Shown here: piece by piece, positions 25,516 to 36,576 of the stretch
How the letters are laid out: each line of letters starts with the position of its first letter
Numbering within the stretch: position 1 is the stretch's first letter
NCBI RefSeq assembly: GCF_000699445.3
Contig: NC_067196.1
Coordinates: 89,134,364-89,198,363 of the forward strand
Source of the DNA: Schistosoma haematobium
Lineage: Eukaryota; Platyhelminthes; Trematoda; Strigeidida; Schistosomatidae
Direction: 5' to 3'
Length of the DNA stretch: 64,000 bases
The notes under the pieces: model-generated
Told to the model about the DNA's origin: nothing
Databases searched by the model: none
What the model saw: only the letters and a program-made list of their open reading frames with translations
Position numbers and translations under genes: made by a program

Positions 25516-26735
25516 GTTAGTGCGTGATATTGATCGAGTAAACCTATTATTAAGTTCGTTCTTTTTAATTCATATTTAGATAATGAACATTAAACTTTGA
25601 AATTGCTCAGTTATCTATTTGTTTGTCTGTTAACTGACTATTCACTACCATATTTCTACCTCCTAAATTGGAAGTCAACATTAATACAGGTTATGATACA
25701 CACTGGAATTTTCAGCTCTCGATTTTCAATAGCCTATAGAATATAGAACTATCAGTGTCTGAGTCAGTTAATGTTATAATCAGTTATCGAAGTTGTACTA
25801 TGAAGCAATCATATTCAATCAGATGTATTGCTTATTTTTTATTCAATTTGAAATGGTTTGGATTATCCTGTTATTGATATGTTGACTGGAATCTGATCAG
25901 TTTGGGTTTGATATATATGCATCCTATATGAATTACCTCGAAATAGCTATTATAATCCAAGTTCATATAGAAATGATGAAATGTGACCAGCAATGAGATT
26001 CAGGACGCGAGTTGAGTTTTACTCCGAGACTCGTGTTTAGCAACGTTCTCTTCACACGTCGTCGCTCTATTCACTTAGCTGGGATGTGTAGCGTATAAAT
26101 CGGTCATCACACAGTGACCTAATCTGTTCTAACTTTTAGACAGATAAATTATTTTGATGTTTCTATTTTCCCTATCATACAAATGTTTGGACTTGCTATT
26201 CGCTCACTTGTAACATTGATCACGCCTAATACATGTGCGCATGTGTCTGTATGCTTACTCGTATCTCTTTCATATTTATGAAGACTGAGTCATCTATTAC
26301 TCACGTAGTTGATTATTTCTAACCCTCCAGTTCACCTGAATTTCTTTATGTCTTTTGTTGTTCTTCTGCATTATAAAATCTCTGAAATATACTTTCCTCA
26401 AATACTTACGTATTTCACTTCTCATATCTACGTTGTTATCAACGGGATAGTTCAACAGAATATATATGGAATAAATAGGGTGTGTACTTAATAATGGAGT
26501 ATATATCTTATTTACTTCATTAACATCAGTATAATTCGATCATGTGGAGTCAGATTGTGAGACCATAGATGCAGTTACGTCCAACGGAATTGTCCGAAAT
26601 AGGACAAAATTCTCGTCTAGTTTTCTGATGATAGCCACATTCCACCTATTCTCTGTTTGCCTCTTATATTGATCCTTTATTTTACAAAACTACTGGGTAT
26701 CGCTAGTACGAATGTTGGTATTATGTCCTATGTCC
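25516..26735. other. unassigned, with two decayed Sm-alpha relics
   Basis: A reverse Sm-alpha relic lies at about 25975-26040 (GAGACTCG and TTACTCC blocks) and a forward decayed one at about 26575-26640 (AATAGGACAAAATTCTCGTC). Their cores are mutated. No gene seen. Confidence 0.45.
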
Positions 26736-27170
26736 TGTTAACTGTCACGTGATAAAATCGCCAATTTGAACATCGACTAATACGACCTTGTCTCTGTACT
26801 AAACCAATGATACATTAAGCAGCACAATCAGCCTTGAGTTCACTCGGTCTTTATTAGTCCACTGTATAGTGGCTTCTCGACTAACACAAACCGATTCACT
26901 CTAGAACACAAATATCAGTTTCCATTTCAGACAGACTTGGTTTATATACAAATAGACCAAACCGCACCACACCATAAACTGGAAAATAATAATTATACAA
27001 GATCAAGTCAAAAGTGATTGCGAATGCGAGGGACTATAACTAATAGACTGTGAATAATATGAGAATAGTAAAACTTATAATAGTAACCAATCGGTCAAAT
27101 GCAAGCTCATAATAAGAGAAATATAAGTATAGATAATCTAGTTACTTAATAATTATATATATAACAGTCC
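26732..27170. mobile_element. solo LTR (LTR-1) with 4-bp target duplication
   Basis: The LTR spans 26736-27166 (431 bp), starts TGTTA and ends TAACA, and is flanked by GTCC at 26732-26735 and 27167-27170. Its 5' half matches the 12.7-kb LTR (TTTATATAC TATA-like block, CACCATAAACTGG block). Its 3' half matches the copy at 53.3 kb. Confidence 0.8.
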
Positions 27171-27394
27171 ATAAATAGTTCCTGGAAGTTACCCATAATT
27201 TAATCTTCTTCGGATACAATAGTTAGTAGATATATTTCTAGAAAATGAAATTCGAAAAATGCGATACATCTGATGTTCAACAAACATTAATTCTTCGTAA
27301 AAATTCGAATTCTAGGTCTACGTAATAAAAGGAATAATTTCATGTTTTTAGTTACAAGTGTTTGTCTAATCAGATTAAACATACTTGTATGAAT
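27171..27394. other. unassigned
   Basis: No recognisable feature. Confidence 0.3.
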
Positions 27395-27655
27395 AATTAT
27401 GTACTAGTTGAATTCATGAGTCAATTGAAGCTAGACGATCATGGAAAACCTGGAAGCACTGGACGACCGTTTCGTCCTACTATGGAACTCCTCAGCAGTG
27501 CGTACTCACGAGATTCGAGCCCAGAAGCTATCAGTCTCTCGGGCGAACGCTTAACCTCTAGACTAATGAGCCGGCAACCAACGGTGTTAATACTATTATT
27601 GACTCATGAATTTAACTAGTGAATTGCTATAATATCCACAAAACACCTCACTGAC
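27395..27655 (-). mobile_element. S1 reverse copy with inverted 3' tail
   Basis: A reverse S1 unit with intact hammerhead and tRNA-like region (reverse B-box GATTCGAGCCC) is cut and joined to a forward S1 3' tail (TGACTCATGAATTTAACTAG). Both ends of the insertion are therefore inverted copies of the S1 terminus. Confidence 0.75.
27456..27501 (-). ncRNA. hammerhead ribozyme in S1
   Basis: Minus strand: stem I GCACTG/CAGTGC, core CTGAGGA, stem II GTTC/GGAC (one U-G pair), GAA, stem III ACGGTCGT, cleavage after C. All core positions are intact. Confidence 0.7.
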
Positions 27656-27984
27656 TATAATTATTTACTAGATTGTTCCAAATAAAAGATACTCACTAAA
27701 ATATAATAAACTATACATGATACATTATAAGAATCACATATATTATAGCAGTTGGTGTTAAAAGTAAGACTTACATAACATTTAGTCTCTGAATACTAAA
27801 CGTAAACAGTTTTAGTCCAATTAAAAAGATAAATGGTTATTTATCAATGCTTATTGGTTAAGCATGAATGGTCTATCGGCAAAATGGAGTAATTTGATTA
27901 TATCAAGATGTACCATGAAAATCATCATAACATTATACAGATTTGATTTAACTTGGTTCTTTTTTTACAGTATTTATTTGATCA
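27656..27984. other. unassigned
   Basis: No recognisable feature. Confidence 0.3.
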
Positions 27985-28110
27985 AAGATGGATAGTGGCT
28001 AGCTATGGAATCCAGGACGCACGTTTCGTCCTATTTGAGACTCGTCAGCTGGATGTATCTGCATCCCAGAGTTGATGTTCACTCCGGGACTCAGACCCAT
28101 TTAGATTTTA
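27985..28110 (-). mobile_element. Sm-alpha-type element, reverse
   Basis: Reverse counterpart of the element at 18.54 kb: hammerhead plus the GAACATCAACTCTGGG-type spacer. The tRNA-like part is truncated at about 28100. Confidence 0.75.
28010..28054 (-). ncRNA. Sm-alpha hammerhead ribozyme
   Basis: Minus strand: stem I ATCCAG/CTGGAT, core CTGACGA (N7=C), stem II GTCT/GGAC with one wobble, GAA, stem III ACGTGCGT, cleavage triplet GUC. It is intact and in this respect better than the copy at 18.6 kb. Confidence 0.85.
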
Positions 28111-28619
28111 CAAAAGCTGTTGAAGACATATTTTTATTCATTCCTGTAAAGTTGGCCGTCATGATCCAAGACAAATTATATTATCGGTTAGATAAATACA
28201 GTGTTTAGAGTTTGAAAAACAAAATTTTAAACAAATACTTCTTCTTTACAGTTGGTCAATATTTCAAATTTAAACAAACTTCACTCATCAACTCATCAGT
28301 TGATAACAGCAGAATATCTGATGAGTATAAGTAACACTAACCAAAATGGTCATAAATCTTAAACGACAATATCAGAGATCAAATTTTCATGATTTCCAAT
28401 GTATATCATCGTATTTATCTACAATAAAAGTGTAACTCGTATTGACAACTACAGGTAATTTCATAGTCTAACCAAAATTTTGTAATCTATTATAGATCTA
28501 ATCACTGAGAATCTCCGTAATTATCAACTCGAGAATTCTCTTACCGTTCTTTGAAGAAACAAAAAGGTAATTATTATAGAATTATCAGAAGGGGTTTGTG
28601 GAGATTTTAGAAATTTCGC
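28111..28619. other. unassigned
   Basis: No recognisable feature. Confidence 0.3.
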
Positions 28620-28830
28620 TGATTGAAATCATGAATCAATTGAAGCTAGACCACCGTGGAAAACCTGGAAGTACTGGACGGCTGGTTGAAGTTAGACATT
28701 AACACCGTTGAATGCCGGCTAAGTGGTCTAGTTGGTTAAGCGCCTGGCGCGAGACTATTGGGTCCTGGGTTCGGATCCCACAGGGGGCGAGATCGTGGAT
28801 GCGCACTACTGAGTATTATAGAATTCATAT
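28620..28830. mobile_element. S1 composite, truncated
   Basis: A reverse S1 3' module ending at CTGGACGGC is joined to a forward tRNA-like part with B-box GGGTTCGGATCCC. The forward hammerhead breaks off after CACTACTGAG, so no ribozyme is possible. Confidence 0.65.
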
Positions 28831-28968
28831 ATTAAATGTATTTGATGATAAAATGAGATATCAATGACATTAGCACTTCGTAATTATTTACAAATGATTT
28901 TGAATGGTAGTTAATCACGTTCTAATATCTATTTATACACATTTTTAATAGTTACATGTTAGATTATT

Positions 28969-29302
28969 GTTGGGGTGATCCAGAAAATTGTTTGCAAAAG
29001 ACAAGCAAGCATCAGGAAACACCAAGAAGCCTTTCATCCAATCAGCGTTCACTTGAAGTTTTAGCCAAATATATCAAGGAAGTGGAACGTCACATGTAGA
29101 GGTTCTGATTGACTGATTGCTATATTGCTACTATGTTTAGTAGCATTCCAGAATCTTTGAGCAACCCAAGGACATTTAAAATATTATAAAAACCCTGTAT
29201 TTTCTGTCTTAAAATAAACCTTGGAGTAAACTACTTCTCGCATACTTTGAGTCTTCTCTCTCGTTGTTCAGGTCGTTGTATAGTTCCAGCTTGGGGGTTA
29301 CA
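28969..29302 (+). mobile_element. LTR-like fragment, second type
   Basis: It begins TGTTGGGGTGATCC and ends near GGGGTTACA. TATAAAAA (29185-29192) is followed 20 nt later by AATAAA (29213-29218), the compact promoter/poly(A) arrangement of an LTR. No target duplication is seen at these ends, so boundaries and identity are uncertain. Confidence 0.4.
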
Positions 29303-29764
29303 GAATAGCTTAGGAGACGAATATAGCGTTCAAATCCGCAAGACTTATCAATTATCATAAAACTAAGAGTTTTATTAGTATCTTGATTAGAGGAATAGAG
29401 GAAATATTCTTAATGTGATTACTTAATTTATGGTGGTTGTCAGGATCATGATGTTCGATAACGTTAGATTGATCATCTTCGAAACTTTTGAATCCTTTTA
29501 TTGATTTATTACTTACAAGTTAGTGATAAATAACTTTAGTTTTGTCTTTGTTTTTGTTTATTTCCCGTTTAGTTTTAATTTATGTGAAATTGTTTATTTT
29601 TAGAAATGACTAAGTAACTTTCATTTCTATAAATAAACAAAAATAAAGTGTTTTTTTTCATTCAATCTCATAAATAAAACTTATACTGATTCTCTCTCTA
29701 TAGAATGAATAATTGAAATTAGATTGAATTTTGAAACTTTTCGAATAACATAGAATCAATAGAA
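29303..29764. other. unassigned
   Basis: No recognisable feature. Confidence 0.3.
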
Positions 29765-30315
29765 AGAGAATTTCAATGGTTAAGATCATGAGTCAATTGA
29801 AACTAGACCATCATGGAAAAACCTGGAAACACTGGACGGCCGTTTTGTCTTATTGTAGAACTCCTCAGCAGTGCATCAACTGACTCTATGATCTCAACCA
29901 TTGAAATTACTATAATATCCACAAAAGCTATCTGATATTAATCAACATATGCTCATTAGTGACTGGCTTCACGAGGTATACCCTGAAGTTCTAGTGAGAA
30001 GCAGTGACCAGTGGAGTTCAACCAGGTCTGTTGTGAGATGGTAACTCACTGAAGATAATGGTGGATGTGTCGCTCAATTTCGTGGATTAGTTGTAGTTAG
30101 ACATTAACAGTGTTGGATGCCGTCCGGCTCATTGGTCTGGTGGTTAAGCGTTCGTGCGCGAGGCTGATAGATCCTGGTTTTGAATCTCGCGAGGCAGTAT
30201 CGTGAATGCGCCCTGTTGGGGAGTCACACACTAGGACGAAACGGTCGTCCAGTGCTTCCAGGTTTTCTATGGTGGTCTAGTGTCAATTGACTCATGATCT
30301 CAACCACTGAAATTA
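29765..30315. mobile_element. S1 foldback plus full forward unit
   Basis: A reverse 3' module at 29765-29880 has a decayed hammerhead whose GAA became AAA. A forward 3' tail and one full forward unit (29907-30303) follow, the latter nearly identical to 23016-23413. The outer ends are inverted repeats of the S1 3' terminus. Confidence 0.78.
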
Positions 30316-30344
30316 CTATAAACTCCACAAAACACATCAGAAAG

Positions 30345-30855
30345 ATAATTATTTATTATTTATTCATTTGAGAACATAAATACTGGTACAACGGGGCATT
30401 AGATACATATCCGCCACACAAATCTCATTTCATTTGTGTGAGAGCTGTGATACTGCTTGGGTGCCCAAACCGAAGAAGATGGTTTTATTAGAGGGCCATA
30501 CCCGGAGCCTTCGACCTAAAGATCTGATCCGCAAGACAGTGGAGCATTGTAAAGAGATGCAGTCCCATGGTAATCGGTGACCTCAGGATACTGGAGCCCA
30601 TGTGCATCATTAGTTTGGAATCAGGGTTTTTCAACTCCCCTAAGTGGATCCTCCATATCCGTCAACCCGGTAAAGCTCCAGATATTCACTTTTCGTCCTC
30701 TCAATTTCGTAAACAACACCACCAAAACGAGAAGGCAATGAGTAGGACTTCCCTGGCAGAGGCTGCATATGTGTGGCCATGTGAGAGCATTTGGAGAGAG
30801 GGAGCTGACTCTCCTTACTCTCGGCCTTGCCAGGGCATTTATGGGCAATAAGAAG
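30345..30855 (-). mobile_element. S2 SINE-like repeat, reverse copy
   Basis: Near full-length, with an ATTTATTTATT-type tail at its left end. The 3' block CGTTGTACCAGTATTTATGT is present on the minus strand, and the 5' GAGAGTAAGGAGAGTCAGC block lies at its right end. Confidence 0.85.
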
Positions 30856-30929
30856 AGATAAAATAAATTGTTAATTAAAACTGTTCTATCTAATGCTAAG
30901 AATCTTAATATACCGCGTATGAACACTCC

Positions 30930-31260
30930 AAATCACAAATGAGAAGACAGGAGAAGACTGGAGAAAGTGTTTGTTGAGCAAGAATCAAAATGTACAGAAA
31001 ATCATGTGAGATATAATCGAAACAAACAAATAAACAATGACAAGTTTAAGGTTAACAAGAACCAATCAACATCGAGGTGTACAGGACAAGCCGTGAACCA
31101 CATGTAGAGAAATTCGAACACCTGAAGTTTGTGCTGATGATGTCGTCCAGAAGAACGATGAAAGTTCCACGACTAAACCGTCCAGCTCAGCGAACAATAC
31201 TTCATCAATATCATCCACCTGAGTTACAAATCTCCTACAACCATTCACAAAGAGGTATGT
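30930..31260 (+). repeat. F repeat, forward
   Basis: Dispersed repeat containing CACATGTAGAGAAATTCGAA, TGTGCTGATGATGTCGTCCA and CGTCCAGCTCAGCGAACAA blocks. The same family occurs at 35.2, 40.3, 42.0, 43.1 and 47.6 kb. It has no open frame of note. Confidence 0.6.
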
Positions 31261-32334
31261 TATGCTACTGACCAATAGTAGCATGCCACGCTGATATTCT
31301 AGAAAGTTCCATTGCGTCCTTATTAGATGAAACTCTTTAGCTCTTCTAGGGCTTCCGGGGGCTCCGTCGTAGTTCTCAGAAGCCGTTCCAACAAAAGCCT
31401 TTTCAAAAAATCCTTATTCTTATTTCATGCAATTAGTTCCCTTTATGAATTTAAGTAAAGCCAGAACAAACATTAATGCAGAATAATATGAGTTCATTAT
31501 ATTTCGTGGTTTCTCATCAGCTGCTTACAACCAAATATGTATTAGAACTTTACATTGAGATAAGGAATAGTATGGAACAACTGACATAACTGAATGTAAA
31601 GAACTGGAATGACAAAGGTTATCAATAACAACTATATATATACAAGAACAGGTAACAAATTATATGGTGTTAGAATCAAGGAACCATTATGGATGGGTGA
31701 TGTAATAGTTGAGTGGAGTTCAGAGACAGATAAGATAAATTGTGTGATAATTTTGGAGGTAATGAAGGGTTTACATAAGATCCATGGAATTAAAAACTGA
31801 TACGATGGGTTACGTAATAATTGAATAGAATTTGAAGAGTTCACATAATTTAAGAGAATCAAGTGAGTGGAAATGTATGAGTGAAGGGGTGGTTTAAGAA
31901 TTCAGTAACGTAAGAGAAATATAAAACAAACTAAATATTAACAAAGTAAGACTAATGACCAAAAAAGTTGGATTACCAGGGTAGTAATAGGTTTATTATT
32001 CTCTCTTTTCGAACACATAGATTGTTCTTCCAAGCCTAAGCACATGATGAACCATAAATGTCTTAGTTAAAAGTCTATCAACGTTCCTAGAAAATGACTA
32101 ACTAGTTTTAGAAGTTCTTCTTTAAGCCAATATAGTGCCCTGTTCTATCCTTGTTTGTCGGGCATTTTGTAAAAAGATAAATGTAATTTGGTCTGTTGCC
32201 TAACAGTTGTACGTAGTCACGAGACCCCTTGGTAAGTGTTTATTTGTGTCGATTGGTGCAAATTGAACATGGTGTGCATTAAACTAGAAATTATTGTAAC
32301 TGTACAGCTTTAACCACTATTTACGTGTTATATC
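31261..32334. other. unassigned
   Basis: No recognisable gene or repeat. Two overlapping 63-76 codon frames near 31.6-31.8 kb show no motif. Confidence 0.4.
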
Positions 32335-32852
32335 ACCTGTAGCACCAGATGTCCGACAGTACTGGTTAGACCGTAAGGAAATATGGTCAGATGCATATAA
32401 GGTAGATGAATTAACATTTGGCAATTCTACAAACAACAGAGATGAGTTTCAACATTGTCGGCTAAAAAGATACCTTAAAAAGTAACACACTACATATATC
32501 AGTGATGAAGGTTTGTTAATGGAATAGTTGGATATCTAAAAGGAAATAAAGGAAAGGATTATTTTCAGCCATCAGAAACTACCCGGTAAACTTTCCTACT
32601 AGACTAAGTGGGGTGTTTAGAAATCTGACAAAGTTTGCTGCTAACAACATCTTATGTCATTTGAAGAAGAATTACCAGCGTGTAGAGTATAAAACATGTA
32701 ATTATATATTTAATGCTGACGGATCATCTATTTATGAAGCTGACCTAATCTCCTGGGAATGTACTTGTGGGACATTCCGAACATACCCCTACCCATACCG
32801 ACACGTGTTCCTTGCTGTCCTAAGACGTCATATTTTTACATGTGGGTGCTGA
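32335..32852 (+). pseudogene. Mutator-like (MULE/ZSWIM-type) transposase relic
   Basis: From 32341 the translation reads YWLDRKEIWSDAY, then FGNSTNNRDEFQHCRLKRYL, resembling the end of the MULE transposase domain (W-x(n)-G-x-x-TNNRxExxHxxLKxxL). After several stops an open frame at 32613-32852 carries WECTCGTFRTYPYPYRHVF, a SWIM zinc-finger (CxC...CxH) in which the third Cys is Tyr. Mutator-like elements (the Curupira families) are known in schistosomes. No terminal inverted repeats were found, so only a coding relic is claimed. Confidence 0.65.
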
Positions 32853-33959
32853 GTTTATTAAAAGTTTTATGTTAATACGGACTAATTCCTTAAGCTACTG
32901 AAGGCAATGTGAGTGTGAAGCAATTTCGTACCCACCAACAACCAGTAAGGTTACGTTTCCTAGGCTATCGAAGGAGTTTTTGCATAATATGTAGTCTATC
33001 AGAAGGGATGGAGTGAGAAAAGTGTCAACATTTATGGTTAACATTGTAACCAAGATAACACAGAAAGTCAAGCTCTATCTAAGAAGAATTCTCAATAGAT
33101 GGATAAGCCCTCTATTTTCGTGTAATCTATCCCAGTGACAGTGCCATTTAGCCACTTACTCGTATAGATAATTTCTGTTACCAGTAAAACGTATTACTAC
33201 CACACCTATCCAGATACTCAGACAATTATCATGGAAGCTGAATTGTGTGAGTATACTTCACAATAAATTTAAATCGAATACTGTTTTTCCATTGATAGTG
33301 TTCCAATAAAATTTTCAGTCATCACTTCTTTTTTTCATATTCTTAACAATCCTGGAAGGTTGACTGGTATTGTTAACGGGTATAGATGCTTATCAGAGTT
33401 TTGGTATTTAAGTTGTTACTTAATTCATCTCTTGTCGGTTATTTAGTATAAAGACAACAAATATGAGAAGAATAGTGTTATCTTCTTTGAAATGGTTATT
33501 GACACTCTTGAACTTTAAAATGAGAAGATACATGTGGATAGGGAAATTTATACATCTAAAAAACTATCTACTGAACTTTAATCATAATCAACTGTGTATA
33601 TTGACAATTAGTGCTATAAAAGCTTTCTGGTTTTTGAATTGATCTGTTAGCCATCTTCATTCCGTAGGCACAGAAAGTCAGTGTTCCTAATGCATATTAC
33701 GATTATTCCGTAGAGTGCTTATTTTTTTGAAAAAAATGCTGTTACCAATGTTTAACATAGAGATTCAGTTATATATCACTTTATAATATACAAGGAAGCA
33801 TATTGTTCTCAGTCAGTGAACGAAAAACCCCAATCTTTAACAGCAAAAAAATCAATATTCTGGTTCATATTCATGAACAAATCATCTTTTTAGTAGTATT
33901 ATCATTCTAACACTTGGTGATGTAATTTACCCCCCCCCCAAAAAAACGATTAAATAAGC
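32853..33959. other. unassigned
   Basis: May include flanks of the decayed MULE. A C8A6 run lies near 33931-33945. Nothing else recognised. Confidence 0.4.
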
Positions 33960-34655
33960 AGAATGAGTTTTGTGGAGATTCTAGTGAATTTCACAGGTTG
34001 AAATCATGAGTCAGTTGAAGCTAGGCCAACATTGAAAACCTGGGAGCACTGGACGGCCGTTTCGTCCTAGTATGGGACTCCTCAGCAGTGCACATCCACG
34101 AACCCGCCCCCTGCGGGATTCGAACCCAGGACCTACTGGCTTCGCGCGCGAACAATTAACCATTAGACCACTGAGCTGGCATGCAACAATGTTAATGTCT
34201 AATTTCAACCAATCCACGAAGTTGCGCCACCGTACATCATTGTCTTCAGTGAGTTACTATCTCACAACAGACCTGGTTGAACTCCACTGGTGACGGCCTC
34301 TCACTAGAACTCCAGGAGGTTCTCCTGAAGTCAGTCACTAGTGAGCAGTTGATTATTATCAGAATGAGTTTTGTGGAGATTTTAGTAAATTTGTGAGATA
34401 TCAGCTCACTGAAGACATTGGTGTTCGATGGCGCAACTTCGTGGATTGTTTGAAGTTAGACATTAACACCGTTGGATGCCGGCTCAGTGGTCTAATGGTT
34501 AAGTGCTCGTGCGCGAAGCCAGTAGGTCCTGGGTTCGAATCCCGCAGGGGGCGGGTTCGTGGACGCGCACTGCCGGGGGGCCCCATACTAGGACGAAACG
34601 GCCGTCCAGTGCTTCCAGGCTTTCAATGGTGGTCTAGCTTCAACTGACTCATGAT
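33960..34655. mobile_element. S1 head-to-head pair (reverse full unit + forward unit)
   Basis: The reverse unit occupies about 33960-34390, with a perfect hammerhead and reverse tRNA-like boxes. It is followed directly by a forward unit at about 34390-34655 with A-box GGCTCAGTGG at 34481 and B-box GGTTCGAATCC at 34532-34542. The forward hammerhead core is ruined (CCGGGGG). The outer ends are inverted copies of CATGAGTCAGTTGAAGCTAG. Confidence 0.82.
34046..34091 (-). ncRNA. hammerhead ribozyme in S1 (best copy)
   Basis: Minus strand: stem I GCACTG/CAGTGC (6 bp), core CTGAGGA, stem II GTCC/GGAC with loop CATACTA, GAA, palindromic stem III ACGGCCGT, GUC cleavage triplet. No deviation from the hammerhead consensus. 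Confidence 0.85.
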
Positions 34656-35214
34656 TAAATAAGCATTAATGCTTTAAAAATAACGATATTGACAATACAA
34701 GACGATTGGCTTTTTCTCAGTTTAAGACTTTCCATTAATCTGTAACCAATAATCTGTATAGAATCAAGACTTTGCTCTTTTGATTTCATTTCAAACTACG
34801 ACACTTTAAAGTTATAATATCGTAATCTACTTTCAAATTACAATCAATTATCAGTATTGACTAGATTCTATTTCTATAGATTTGTTACTACGTCAATAAT
34901 ATGATATTCACAAGTGACCTAATGATTTTCACTTAATGACAAATTGTGATTATCATCTTGAACTAACAAGCATGATTTATATGACACTAATTTTCATTTA
35001 ATTAAATGCAGTAATATTTATTTTATAAAAAATTACACTGCATTATCAAGGTTTTTAATGAGTATGTGAACACTTGAAAAGACACTGGTCAACTAACATA
35101 ATACAATCGACAAACGAATCTATATCTAAAGGAGAATGACATTCTTTCTAAGTATCTAAACAGTTTTATTCAATGTTTTGAAAGAGACCTGTGTGATGAA
35201 TCAAAACGTCCGTG
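34656..35214. other. unassigned
   Basis: No recognisable feature. Confidence 0.35.
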
Positions 35215-35490
35215 ATTATGAGATGGTGGAGAAGATTTGTAGCTCAGGTGGATGATTTTGGTGGAGTTTTGTTCTCTGAGCTGGATAGTTTGGTCGTGGA
35301 GCTTTCATCGTTCTTCTGAACAACATCATCAGCACAAACTTCAGATAGAAGTGGTGTTGGAATTTTTCCATATGTGTTTCACAGCTCGTTCTGTGCTGAT
35401 GATGTCGTTCAGAAGAACGATGAAAGCTCCACGACCAAACCATCCAGCTCAGAGAACAAAACTCCACCAAAATCGTCCGAGATTATCTAT
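35215..35490. repeat. F repeat foldback (inverted pair)
   Basis: A minus-oriented F copy (about 35217-35345) is followed by a plus-oriented one (about 35397-35490), forming a long imperfect hairpin. Each arm also contains a small hairpin around CGTTCAGAAGAACG. Confidence 0.7.
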
Positions 35491-35509
35491 TTATCTATCT
35501 ATCTATCTA

Positions 35510-35560
<51 letters not shown>
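35485..35560. repeat. (TATC)n and (AT)n microsatellite
   Basis: A run of TATC units passes into about 26 AT units, directly between the F foldback and an S1 fragment. Confidence 0.9.
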
Positions 35561-35563
<3 letters not shown>

Positions 35564-35574
35564 AAGTGTCCTGA

Positions 35575-35700
35575 ATTTGATCTTGAATGTGTACTACTGA
35601 GGAGTTTCTTACTAGGACGAAATGACCGTCCAGTGCTTCCAGGTTTTCAATGGTGGTTTAACATGCATCAATTCATGATCTTAATCAAGACTGAACAATC
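35575..35700 (+). mobile_element. S1 3' fragment with weak hammerhead
   Basis: At 35591-35636 the core CTGAGGA and GAA are intact, but stem I (GTACTA/CAGTGC) is broken next to the core and stem II (GTTT/GGAC) relies on two U-G pairs. The S1 3' tail follows. Activity is doubtful. Confidence 0.6.
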
Positions 35701-35784
35701 TCCACACCATTATTACTGATAATTAGTACAAATCTTCAAAGGTAACATAGTTTGTCTAGGAAACAAGATTTTTGTTAGTAAGAT

Positions 35785-35930
35785 GAAGAACTCCGCCTGG
35801 AGCCCCTCTGGGGCTACTGCTAATCTCATGCCCGGATAAAGGAGGAGGGTTGGGCATCGGGTTAGTGACCCCATCCCGTATAAAAGTAACTCGGTAAAAA
35901 AACGCTAACTAGAAAAAATAATTATTCAAA
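35785..35930 (+). mobile_element. RTE-A 5' leader fragment
   Basis: It matches the 5' end of RTE-A (GAACTCCGCCTGGAGC, then GGATAAAGGAGGAGGGTTGG) and ends at TAATTATTCAAAC, the same place where the fragment at 43.4 kb is joined to an RTE-A 3' end. Confidence 0.7.
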
Positions 35931-36429
35931 CAAAGATGAAGTAACTATGTTAGGTCGATTTAATCGAATTTCAGAATTTTCAAAATTATGAAACTAACAT
36001 AAAGATTTATCAATTAAATCTAAAGTGTATCATATTACAATTACAAATTGATATAATTTTTATAAGCACCATATTTTGTCTGTTATTCGGATAGAATTTA
36101 GTCAGTACTCAAAAAATAAACAACCTTAAACATGTTGGGATTGCACAATACCGTGAATTGATTGAAGATAGATATGTAAATTAATAGATAACAACTAATG
36201 TAAGGTATTTGCTCTGATACTTAAATATCTTGGGTTCAATTACTTTCGTGGTTATCCATTAAATTGTGATAAAGTTATAAATTAATGTGAAAAATTCATT
36301 ACCTAACTGAGGCCACCTAGTGATTTGGGCTATTTCTAAACTGATACTATTCACCTAGTCTTATAATCGCAGTAATTTTTACATAAGAGACTTAACTTTA
36401 TTTACTCAACTATAGAAAATCACACAGCT
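35931..36429. other. unassigned
   Basis: No recognisable feature. Confidence 0.35.
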
Positions 36430-36500
36430 GGACAGCTGTTTCGTCTTAGTACAAGACTTGTTCGTCGAAACCTGAGTTCGATCGTTGGTAGGTTTATGCA
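36430..36500 (-). mobile_element. hammerhead SINE relic
   Basis: The minus strand shows a decayed GGAC/GAAAC/GTCCAG arrangement (CTGGACAGCTGTTTCGTCTT on plus). The core is destroyed. Confidence 0.4.
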
Positions 36501-36576
36501 TAAATACTATTCAAAAGTCCCGTACTTGAACCAATGGTGGTTTAATAATAATCGATTCACCATTACTACTTTACTA

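Noticed and set aside
30567..30926. 94- and 101-codon ORFs in S2 (likewise in the other S2 copies)
   Set aside because: Frames differ between S2 copies and are interrupted differently, so they are not conserved proteins.
31130..31165. String CTGATGATGTCGT...GATGAAA in F repeats resembling a hammerhead core
   Set aside because: CUGAUGA and GAAA flank a hairpin, but an extra unpaired base lies next to the core in stem II, and no stem I or stem III with a cleavage triplet can be formed in any copy.
34481..34560. tRNA gene in the forward S1 unit
   Set aside because: A- and B-boxes are good, but acceptor ends do not pair, there is no convincing anticodon arm, and the stretch recurs as part of a dispersed SINE.
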